DNA from: Methanomassiliicoccaceae archaeon UBA480
GTDB taxonomy: Archaea > Thermoplasmatota > Thermoplasmata > Methanomassiliicoccales > Methanomethylophilaceae
NCBI GenBank assembly: GCA_002506425.1
Contig: DAXO01000047.1
Span: 1 to 15,180 of the forward strand
Reading direction: 5' to 3'
DNA length: 15,180 nt
Shown here: positions 1 to 5,289 of the stretch, piece after piece
Numbering within the stretch: the stretch's first letter is position 1
Layout of the letters: every line of letters begins with the position of its first letter
Translations under genes and position numbers: made by a program
Notes under the pieces: model-generated
What the model was told of the DNA's origin: nothing
Databases searched by the model: none
The model's input: only the letters and a program-made list of their open reading frames with translations

Positions 1-79
1 ACGGTTCCCGACTGGCCGCGAGTGGAAGTCGCGACTAGTACGGGACTTCCCGCCTTACGGCGGAGCTTCGTGGAACCGT
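1..79. other. Nested inverted repeats, possible structured RNA
   Basis: The segment is bounded by an 8-bp inverted repeat, ACGGTTCC at 1-8 and GGAACCGT at 72-79. Inside it lie a 7-bp stem, GGAAGTC (24-30) with GACTTCC (44-50), a 4-5 bp stem CGCC/GGCG (51-54 with 59-62, loop TTAC), and a weak 3-bp arm (11-13 with 21-23). Together these draw as a multi-branched fold closed by the outer stem. I could not fit it to a tRNA: no T-loop consensus on either strand and no sensible anticodon arm. It is also too short for 5S rRNA. It may be a small RNA, the end of a longer RNA cut by the window edge, a terminator downstream of the DUF1634 gene, or a mobile-element end. Strand is unknown. Confidence 0.35.
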
Positions 80-156
80 TCCGGATTTGATTCTCTCGAC
101 TGCAGTTACACTAACTCGGCAACCGGATGCTTTTCACGACCCGGATGGTGCGGTAC

Positions 157-414
157 TCATCTGAGCAGCGAGACGACGACACCCGCAGTCACTACGATGA
201 TGAGCACGAGGGCTACTCCGGTCCAGAAGAGATCCCTCTCCTTGCAGAGGCATATCGTCGTGACAGCGACGCCGGCCAGGGGCGACGCGATGAGGACGAG
301 CAGCCCGAGGCTGAGGATGCCCCCGCCGGATATCAGTCCGATGACCATCAGGGCGAGGCCCAGCACGATTCCGACGCGGAGGGTCATCGCGGTGTATCTC
401 GATAGATCGTTCAC
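157..414 (-). CDS. DUF1634 family small membrane protein
   Basis: This 85-residue protein is almost wholly hydrophobic, with about three membrane helices (roughly residues 10-30, 33-55 and 62-83) and one short charged loop, CLCKERD, near residue 57. Size and hydropathy fit DUF1634, a family commonly encoded beside TauE/SafE permeases in archaea and bacteria. It probably assists or modifies that transporter; its biochemical role is unknown. The start is taken as GTG at 414, because it overlaps the TGA of the upstream permease gene in the string GTGA (414-411), a classic translational-coupling arrangement. No earlier in-frame start gives plausible protein: the upstream reading lies inside the permease gene. 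It ends in TGA. No separate promoter is needed. Confidence 0.75.
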   Translation of the reverse strand: MNDLSRYTAMTLRVGIVLGLALMVIGLISGGGILSLGLLVLIASPLAGVAVTTICLCKERDLFWTGVALVLIIVVTAGVVVSLLR

Positions 415-1235
415 AGTATCCCCGCCGCTTCGAGAAGGACAAGTGTCGCCAGTACGATCACGACCAGCGAGAAGTACTTCCTCAGATGCTTCGTGTCGAG
501 CTTCCTCGCCAGCGCCGTTCCCGCCAGGGCGCCCAGGAATGCTCCTATCGCCACGCCTGCGGCGTACTCCATCTGGATCCCTCCTGCGATGTAGTATGTG
601 ACCGCTCCGGAGAACGCGGTGATGCCGATCATGTAGCTGCTCGTGGCGCTCGCGGCCTTCATGGGAACATGCATGTAGAGGTTCATCAGCGGCACCTTCA
701 CCATTCCGCCGCCGACCCCCGTCATGGACGAGATCATCCCTGCGACGGTGCACAGGGCCATGCCTCCTCTGACGTTCTGGACCTCGTAGTCCACGCATTC
801 GCCCGTCTTCTCGTCCTCATAGCGGAATGCGAATCTCCCTTCGGCCCCGTCCGCGGGAGGGACGATCTTCTCGGGATTGCGGATCATCCTCCATGCGCTG
901 ATGTAGACGACGATCGAGAAGAGCACCATAAGCACCCACTGCTCCAGATATGTGGCCGCTATCGCGCCGATGACGGCTCCAGCGGCAGTGGTTATCTCCA
1001 GCAGGAGTCCGAGGCGGACATTGGACAGCCCCTTCTCCACGAATACGGTCGAAGCACCAACGGAGCCCGCGATTATCCCGACCAGGCTGACCGCGACGGC
1101 ATCGGCCGGAGCCAACCCGAAGACCAGCGTGAGGACGGGGACGAAGACTATCCCTCCTCCGAGGCCGAACAGCGCGCCTAGAATGCCGGCGCCGAGTCCC
1201 ATCGCGATGAGTCCGAGGAGTATGATTATCTCCAT
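411..1235 (-). CDS. TauE/SafE (TSUP) family permease
   Basis: This 274-residue polytopic membrane protein has the internal duplication typical of TSUP/TauE-SafE transporters. Glycine-rich signatures occur at the start of each half: GALFGLGGGIVFVPVL near 20-35 and SSMTGVGGGMVKVPLM near 169-184. A charged loop at about 118-155 separates the halves. Family members export or import sulfite, sulfonates or other organic anions; the substrate cannot be told from sequence. The frame is open upstream to an ATG at 1322, but that would run through the promoter and give an Arg-rich leader. I therefore start at ATG 1235, preceded by GGGGTGG, a fair ribosome binding site. The gene is transcribed with the DUF1634 gene, which overlaps its stop by 4 bp. 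Its promoter is probably the TTTAAA box near 1292-1301, shared with the divergent permease gene. Confidence 0.85.
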   Translation of the reverse strand: MEIIILLGLIAMGLGAGILGALFGLGGGIVFVPVLTLVFGLAPADAVAVSLVGIIAGSVGASTVFVEKGLSNVRLGLLLEITTAAGAVIGAIAATYLEQWVLMVLFSIVVYISAWRMIRNPEKIVPPADGAEGRFAFRYEDEKTGECVDYEVQNVRGGMALCTVAGMISSMTGVGGGMVKVPLMNLYMHVPMKAASATSSYMIGITAFSGAVTYYIAGGIQMEYAAGVAIGAFLGALAGTALARKLDTKHLRKYFSLVVIVLATLVLLEAAGIL

Positions 1236-1291
1236 ACAACCACCCCATCGGCTTCGCCGTCTTAAACATCTCCTTCCCGCCCTCTCTATCT

Positions 1292-1301
1292 CTTTTAAAT
1301 A
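1292..1301. promoter_or_regulatory. Shared divergent TATA box
   Basis: The plus strand reads TTTTAAATA (1293-1301), centred 24 bases before the NCS2 permease ATG at 1321. This spacing predicts a leaderless or near-leaderless transcript. The minus strand reads TATTTAAAAG over the same bases, placing a minus-strand start near 1270 and giving the TauE gene a leader of about 35 bases with its own ribosome binding site. The TTTAAA core is palindromic, so one box may serve both directions. The assignment rests on sequence and spacing only. Confidence 0.6.
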
Positions 1302-1320
1302 GGGAATGTGATGCCAGCGC

Positions 1321-2637
1321 ATGGCATTCGCTGAAAAAGTGGATTCCTATTTCGGCATCACAGCCAAGGGATCCAATATGAAGACGGAGGTCAAGGGAGG
1401 AATCCTCGTGTTCCTCTCGATGGTCTACATCATCGCCGTCAATTCCGGCATGATGGTCGTCGCGGGCATTCCGTATGAGGAAGCGTACAGCGCCACGATC
1501 ATCATGGCCATCATCGGGTCCCTTCTGATGGGCCTGTATGCGAAATTCCCTGTCGCAATGGCGCCGGGAATGGGCATAAACGCCATGTTCTGCTACACAG
1601 CCGTTCTGTCTCTGGGATTCACCTGGCAGGAGGCCCTTGTCGCCGTCGTCATAGCCGGTCTCGGCTTCTTCATCGTCACGGTCTCCGGAGTCAGGCAGAA
1701 GCTCCTCGACAAGATCCCGCATGCCCTCAAAGCGAGCATCATCGCCGGCATCGGAGCGTTCATCGCGTTCATCGGACTGCAGAACGCCGGAATCATCACC
1801 GATTCATCCACACTCGTCGGTCTCGGAGACCTCTCGGACCCCCTCGTCCTTCTGGGCTTCTTCTGCATCGTGATCACGCTCTTCCTGGTCGCTCGCGGGA
1901 ACTCCCTAGGTGTGCTCATCGGAATGATCGCCACCGCGGTCCTGGGGATCGTCACCGGCTACATCCCTCTCCCGTCCGAGATCTTCTCCATGCCTGAGGC
2001 CCCTCCGTTCGGAGCGTTCCTCGACGGCATATCCTCGGACCTCGTGAGCGTCAAGTTCATCGCGATAGTCATCACGTTCGCGTTCGTCGAGTTCTTCGAC
2101 GGATCCGGAACCCTCATGGCCGTCGGAAAGAGGGCGGGATTCACCGACCAGGACGACAACGTCACATGCGGGACCGCCCTTCAGGTCGACGCGGGAATCG
2201 CATCCCTCTCCGGAGTGATCGGCTGCACGCCCACAACCGCCTTCGCGGAGTCGGCCGTCGGAGCCGAGGCCGGAGCAAGGACCGGACTCGTTCCCGTCAT
2301 CGTCGCCATCCTCTTCGGATTCTCCCTGTTCATCGCTCCTCTGTTCCAGATCGTAGGGTATCAGTGCACCGTCGGTGCCATGTTCATCGTCGGAGTCGCC
2401 ATGATGGCCGAGCTCAAGGACGTCGACTGGTCCGACTGGCCCTCTCTGGTGGCCGTCATATCCACCATGGTCATGATGCTGCTCACGTACTCCATCACCA
2501 CGGGTCTCGCCATTGGAATGATATTCTACTGCGTGGCCATGATCGGAGCGAGGAGGCACAAGGAGGTCAGCGCCGTCATCTATGCCATGGCGGTCATCTT
2601 CGTGCTGTACCTGCTGATGTGCGCCTGGACGTACTGA
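1321..2637 (+). CDS. NCS2 family nucleobase (adenine/guanine/hypoxanthine) permease
   Basis: This 438-residue membrane protein belongs to the AzgA/PbuG-like branch of the NCS2 family, proton-coupled importers of purines for salvage. Family landmarks visible in order are an N-terminal FGITAKGSNMKTEVKGGI block (11-28), APGMGINAMF (81-90, the first half-helix region), FVEFFDGSGTL (255-265, where the family commonly has a Leu-Phe-Asp-Thr segment), and TTAFAESAVGAEAGARTGL (305-323) with the substrate-binding Glu at 310. Length is normal for the group and about 12-14 membrane helices are expected. The start at 1321 is fixed by the TATA box 24 bases upstream, which leaves essentially no leader. The next gene begins 13 bases after the TGA, so the two are probably co-transcribed. 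Substrate preference among purines is not decidable here. Confidence 0.88.
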   Translation: MAFAEKVDSYFGITAKGSNMKTEVKGGILVFLSMVYIIAVNSGMMVVAGIPYEEAYSATIIMAIIGSLLMGLYAKFPVAMAPGMGINAMFCYTAVLSLGFTWQEALVAVVIAGLGFFIVTVSGVRQKLLDKIPHALKASIIAGIGAFIAFIGLQNAGIITDSSTLVGLGDLSDPLVLLGFFCIVITLFLVARGNSLGVLIGMIATAVLGIVTGYIPLPSEIFSMPEAPPFGAFLDGISSDLVSVKFIAIVITFAFVEFFDGSGTLMAVGKRAGFTDQDDNVTCGTALQVDAGIASLSGVIGCTPTTAFAESAVGAEAGARTGLVPVIVAILFGFSLFIAPLFQIVGYQCTVGAMFIVGVAMMAELKDVDWSDWPSLVAVISTMVMMLLTYSITTGLAIGMIFYCVAMIGARRHKEVSAVIYAMAVIFVLYLLMCAWTY

Positions 2638-2643
2638 AGGTGG
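2638..2643 (+). promoter_or_regulatory. Ribosome binding site of the ThiI-like gene
   Basis: AGGTGG begins at the base after the permease TGA and sits 7 bases before the ATG at 2651. It is one of the strongest plus-strand ribosome binding sites in the window and supports that start and internal translation on a shared mRNA. Confidence 0.6.
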
Positions 2644-2650
2644 TTTCGGA

Positions 2651-3481
2651 ATGGCGGTCATCCTTGCAAGGTATTCGGAGATCGGGCTGAAGAGCACGCC
2701 CGTGAGGAGGAGGTTCGAGAACCAGCTCCGCGAGAACACCGTGGCGATGCTCATGGAGGACGGCGTCGAAGCCCTCGTGGAGAGGCAGGGCGCCAGGTTC
2801 TACATCGAGACCGAGGATGCGGACAAGGCCGTCGCATCCCTCAGGAAGGTGTTCGGGATAGCATCGGTCTCCATCGTGGAGGAGACGACCTCCAGGATGG
2901 AGGACATCTGCGCCCTTGCGGCGGAGTATTCGCTTCCCCGGCTTTCCGAGGGGCAGTCCTTCGCCGTGAAGGCCCGCAGGGAAGGCTCCCAGGGCTACAC
3001 GAGCATGGACGTCGGCCGCGAGGCCGGCTCCGCGATCTTCATCGCCAACGAGGACAAGGGCGTCAAGGTGGATCTCACGGATCCCGATGTGGTCTTCTAC
3101 ATCGAGGTCCGCGACAACCGCGCCTTCGTGTTCGGGGACATCGTCCGCTGCCATGCCGGCCTGCCGGTCGGAAGCCAGGGCAAGGTACTGGCGAGGGCCG
3201 ACGACGACCGCGGGATAGTCTCCGCATGGCTGATGATGAAGCGCGGATGCAGGGTCATCGTCTCCGGATCCGCCGACTGGTCCTGTCTGAGGCAGTACGA
3301 TCCCCTTCTGAAGGAAGGGACGGAGCACAGGCAGGCTCTAGGCTATGTCCTCGGGACGAGTCTGGAAGGTCTCGAGTCCGTCGATTCCTCGGCGTACTCC
3401 CTTCCTGTCTTCTTCCCGACGGTCGGAATGACCGACGATGAAGTGGCCGAGCAGCTGGCCGTCATAAAACAGGGTCTCTGA
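2651..3481 (+). CDS. ThiI-like THUMP protein with degenerate PP-loop
   Basis: The 276-residue protein follows the ThiI plan: a ferredoxin-like start (MAVILARYSEIGLKS) with FENQLREN, a THUMP RNA-binding domain (about 60-165, including SFAVKARREGSQGYTSMDVGREAG), then LPVGSQGKVL (171-180), which normally leads directly into the ATP pyrophosphatase motif SGGxDS. Here that position reads ARADDDRGIVSAW (181-193), while the following helix LMMKRGCRV is conserved. The ATP-binding loop is therefore lost. The protein is about 100 residues shorter than usual ThiI. Most of the adenylation domain is missing, although a late block, LPVFFPTVGMTDDEV (251-265), is retained. It probably still binds tRNA through THUMP but is unlikely to catalyse 4-thiouridine formation alone. 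It may be a tRNA-binding subunit of a split system; its function is unknown. Confidence 0.75.
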   Translation: MAVILARYSEIGLKSTPVRRRFENQLRENTVAMLMEDGVEALVERQGARFYIETEDADKAVASLRKVFGIASVSIVEETTSRMEDICALAAEYSLPRLSEGQSFAVKARREGSQGYTSMDVGREAGSAIFIANEDKGVKVDLTDPDVVFYIEVRDNRAFVFGDIVRCHAGLPVGSQGKVLARADDDRGIVSAWLMMKRGCRVIVSGSADWSCLRQYDPLLKEGTEHRQALGYVLGTSLEGLESVDSSAYSLPVFFPTVGMTDDEVAEQLAVIKQGL

Positions 3482-3489
3482 CCCTTTGC

Positions 3490-3507
3490 GCCCGTCTGCG
3501 GACGGGC
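3490..3507 (+). terminator. Hairpin after the ThiI-like gene
   Basis: A perfect 7-bp stem, GCCCGTC (3490-3496) with GACGGGC (3501-3507) and loop TGCG, starts 9 bases after the ThiI-like TGA. It is followed by a pyrimidine-rich run (CCCTTCTTCCTTCT). Position and form suggest a transcription end for the permease/ThiI-like unit. Archaeal termination depends mainly on T tracts, so the hairpin may instead protect the mRNA 3' end. Confidence 0.45.
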
Positions 3508-3571
3508 CAACCCTTCTTCCTTCTGTCGCATCGCATGCATGCGGCAATTGGAATCCTTATCAGAAGATGTC

Positions 3572-3589
3572 CCGTCCCCGAAGGGACGG
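3572..3589 (-). terminator. Hairpin after L15e
   Basis: A perfect 7-bp stem, CCGTCCC (3572-3578) with GGGACGG (3583-3589), encloses the tetraloop CGAA (TTCG on the minus strand, an extra-stable loop). It lies 24 bases beyond the L15e stop, reading on the minus strand. This is the likely 3' end structure of the L15e transcript in a convergent intergenic space. Confidence 0.45.
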
Positions 3590-3612
3590 TAAGTGGTTTC
3601 GGATCGGAACGA

Positions 3613-4242
3613 TCACTTGATCCTTCTCAGGTTGGCACGGACAGAGGGCCTCGCCTTCTCGGCTCCCTTTCCGGTGTGCCTCATTCCGCGGCCCTTCTGG
3701 CCGGCGGAGGTCTTTCCGCGGTAGACGCGGTTCTTGTGGTCGTTGTCGCAGATCCAGTTGATCTTGGGGTCCGCCTTGATCACGGGGTGCGCGGGATCGA
3801 CGAGGATGACCTCGTACCACTCCTGCTGTCCGTCTGCTCCGACCCAGTAGGAGTTCAGTACCTCCAGGTTGGGGTAGCGCTTGGCAGTCCTCTCCTCGGC
3901 CATCCTCTGGAGGGATTTGCCGACGGTGATCTGGTTGATTCCCTTCCTCTTGGCCCTGCGTCCGGTGACGATGGCCCTCTTCTGGAAGGATCCCTTCCTG
4001 ACCCTTGCCCTGACAACGACGTAGCCCTGCTTGGCCTTGTAGCCGAGGGCCCTTGCCCTGTCGAGCCTGGTCGGGCGCTCGATGCGGAGGAAGTTCTCCT
4101 CTTTGCGCCACTGGATCCTGCGCTCGTAGTTCAGGGCTTTGACATAGGTCTTCTCGGGGGTGTCCCATGCCTTGCCGATGTAGTAGTACATGCTCTTCCC
4201 GTTGACCGGGCGTGTCTCCTGTTCCTGAGTTTCTTCGCTCAT
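3613..4242 (-). CDS. rpl15e: 50S ribosomal protein L15e
   Basis: The 209-residue basic protein matches archaeal/eukaryotic L15e throughout: MYYYIGKAW, LNYERRIQWRKEENFLRIERPTR, LDRARALGYKAKQGYVVVRARVRKG, GRRAKRKGI, RMAEERTAKRYPNLEVLNSYWVG, and a Lys/Arg-rich tail ending in RPSVRANLRRIK. It is a component of the large ribosomal subunit. An acidic N-terminal extension of about 15 residues (MSEETQEQETRPVNG) precedes the conserved MYYYI start. I choose ATG 4242 because AGGTGA lies a few bases upstream. The 34 residues that would extend the frame to 4344 run into the TATA box and look non-coding. The gene stands alone with its own promoter and a GC-rich leader of about 60 bases. Confidence 0.95.
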   Translation of the reverse strand: MSEETQEQETRPVNGKSMYYYIGKAWDTPEKTYVKALNYERRIQWRKEENFLRIERPTRLDRARALGYKAKQGYVVVRARVRKGSFQKRAIVTGRRAKRKGINQITVGKSLQRMAEERTAKRYPNLEVLNSYWVGADGQQEWYEVILVDPAHPVIKADPKINWICDNDHKNRVYRGKTSAGQKGRGMRHTGKGAEKARPSVRANLRRIK

Positions 4243-4245
4243 TGG

Positions 4246-4251
4246 AATCAC
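4246..4251 (-). promoter_or_regulatory. Ribosome binding site of L15e
   Basis: On the minus strand AGGTGA lies four bases before ATG 4242. It is a near-perfect anti-SD match and decides the start against the longer open frame. Confidence 0.65.
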
Positions 4252-4279
4252 CTTTACGGATTCACCGTTGCCGGCACAT

Positions 4280-4310
4280 CTCCGTTCGCGGAGCGAATGC
4301 TCCACGGAGC
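4280..4310 (-). promoter_or_regulatory. Leader of L15e with mutually exclusive hairpins
   Basis: The predicted 5' leader contains CTCCG (4280-4284) pairing with CGGAG (4289-4293) around TTCG. It also holds GGAGC (4290-4294) pairing with GCTCC (4299-4303) around GAAT, and GCTCC (4299-4303) pairing with GGAGC (4306-4310). The pairings share bases and cannot all form. Ribosomal protein genes are often controlled by feedback on such leaders, so this is a candidate control structure. No direct evidence is available. Confidence 0.3.
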
Positions 4311-4327
4311 GGGGGAGGTCCGGGACG

Positions 4328-4335
4328 TATAAAAA
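4328..4335 (-). promoter_or_regulatory. TATA box of L15e
   Basis: The plus strand reads TATAAAAA, so the minus strand reads TTTTTATA. A start about 25 bases downstream falls near 4306, leaving a leader of roughly 60 bases that carries the L15e ribosome binding site. Confidence 0.6.
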
Positions 4336-4337
4336 CC

Positions 4338-4390
4338 CTGTCAATTAGATTACAGATATGACAGAGATTACAGACATATCACAAATAACA
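4338..4390. repeat. AT-rich patch with direct and inverted repeats
   Basis: GATTACAGA occurs twice with an 18-base period (4348-4356 and 4366-4374). CTGTC (4338-4342) faces GACAG (4360-4364), and GATATG (4355-4360) faces CATATC (4375-4380). The patch lies directly upstream of the L15e TATA box and 40-90 bases upstream of the zinc-ribbon gene on the other strand, so it could be a factor-binding region for either. Its base composition contrasts strongly with the GC-rich surroundings. Confidence 0.4.
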
Positions 4391-4429
4391 ACTAGCAGTT
4401 TATCTTCGATTGCGCGATAGATATTCCCG

Positions 4430-4891
4430 GTGATCGAAACGACACCGAGACAGGATTGGAACGAAGAGAGCAGGAGGAGGTATCGCGATTCCAGGATCGC
4501 GGATGTCCGCGGGCTGATACTCCGCAGGGAGACGGAGAGTCCGAGCAGATGTCCGACATGCGGGAACGGGGACTTCGTCCGCTACGGGAGGACGACCAAA
4601 GGAACGGAGAGGTATCGGTGCAAGTGCTGCTCGAGGACCTTCACTCCAAAGCGTCCGATTTACGATTCGCGTGTGCCCGAGGAGAAGTGGATGGTCTTCG
4701 CGGAGTGCTATGTGGACGGATTGAGCGTCAGGAAGGCGGCCGACATCTGCGGGATATCCGCCTCCACGGCATATCGCATGAGATGCAGGATAGATGAGAT
4801 GAAGAGCGACGAGGCGGAGGCCGCCGGGAGCGTTCCCGACGACTTCCGCATGTCCCTGCGCGCGCCGCACGCCATGTGGGGCGAATCATGA
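4430..4891 (+). CDS. Zinc-ribbon/HTH protein resembling a transposase N-terminal part
   Basis: This is a 153-residue protein starting at GTG 4430; an in-frame TAG at 4418 blocks any earlier start. A four-cysteine zinc ribbon, CPTCGNGDFVRYGRTTKG then YRCKCCSRTFTP (Cys 41, 44, 64, 67), is followed by a helix-turn-helix, EKWMVFAECYVDGLSVRKAADICGISASTAYRMRCRI (about 86-121). This order is the DNA-binding head of IS1595/IS1-like transposases, but no DDE catalytic domain follows. The protein stops 30 residues after the HTH. It is either a truncated insertion-sequence remnant or a domesticated DNA-binding protein. A weak TTTATC (4399-4404) at leaderless spacing could drive it. Its TGA overlaps a minus-strand TGA in the palindrome TCATGA (4886-4891). 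No terminal inverted repeats were found. Confidence 0.7.
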   Translation: MIETTPRQDWNEESRRRYRDSRIADVRGLILRRETESPSRCPTCGNGDFVRYGRTTKGTERYRCKCCSRTFTPKRPIYDSRVPEEKWMVFAECYVDGLSVRKAADICGISASTAYRMRCRIDEMKSDEAEAAGSVPDDFRMSLRAPHAMWGES

Positions 4892-5280
4892 GGACACGAG
4901 GGCGCCATGGGGCGCCCTCGATACTCGTCGTATTTCTTGTTGCAACCCTTGGCCAGGGACACCGGGTACTTCTCGGCGTTCTTGGCCAGCTTTGCTTTCA
5001 TGGATTCGCTGAGGTCTATGCCGTTCATCTGAGCGAAGCGCAGGATGAAGTACATGGTGTCGCACAGCTCTTCGACGACTCCTTCGCGCCCGGGTCCCGA
5101 CATGAGCTCGTCGATCTGCTCCGGGGTCTTGAAGCGGAAGCGCTCCAGAAGCTCGGACGCCTCCGTGACGATGCCTATCGCCAGGTCCTTGCTGTTGTGG
5201 AACTGGTCCCAGTCCCTCTCGGCGCAGAACTCGGCTATCGAATCCTTCAGATCGGCTATCGTGGTGTCTTCGTCGCTCAT
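4708..5280 (-). CDS. MazG-like nucleotide pyrophosphohydrolase with anomalous 3' end
   Basis: Residues 1-123 form a complete all-alpha MazG/RS21-C6-type domain. Landmarks are DWDQFHNSKDLAIGIVTEASELLERF with the metal-binding ExxE (Glu 40, 43) and EELCDTMYFILRFAQ with ExxD (Glu 71, Asp 74), ending KYPVSLAKGCNKKYDEYRGR. Such enzymes hydrolyse (d)NTPs, often dCTP or damaged nucleotides, to the monophosphate and pyrophosphate; this fits its place 9 bases after the DNA polymerase gene. The frame as given continues 67 residues past the domain, through a strong hairpin and antisense to the zinc-ribbon gene, to a TAG. That tail has no family character. A one-base shift near 4910 would instead end the protein at TGA 4886, tail to tail with the neighbour. 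I regard the true 3' end as about 4886-4906. Confidence 0.75.
   Translation of the reverse strand: MSDEDTTIADLKDSIAEFCAERDWDQFHNSKDLAIGIVTEASELLERFRFKTPEQIDELMSGPGREGVVEELCDTMYFILRFAQMNGIDLSESMKAKLAKNAEKYPVSLAKGCNKKYDEYRGRPMAPSCPHDSPHMACGARRDMRKSSGTLPAASASSLFISSILHLMRYAVEADIPQMSAAFLTLNPST
4897..4920. terminator. Strong bidirectional hairpin between convergent genes
   Basis: A perfect 10-bp stem, CGAGGGCGCC (4897-4906) with GGCGCCCTCG (4911-4920), encloses the loop ATGG. It sits 5 bases after the zinc-ribbon TGA and exactly where the MazG domain ends (codons 121-128), so it is well placed as a 3' end structure for both transcripts. Such a stem is also a common place for sequencing or assembly errors. 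Confidence 0.5.
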
Positions 5281-5289
5281 ACGCTCGCC

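Noticed and set aside
1..79. tRNA gene (including tRNA-Pyl) in the inverted-repeat segment
   Set aside because: The length is suggestive, but neither strand has a T-loop consensus, a normal anticodon arm or matching D-arm residues.
127..405. Plus-strand 92-codon frame at the left edge
   Set aside because: Low-complexity Asp/Glu/Arg/His product, antisense to the DUF1634 gene, with no ribosome binding site.
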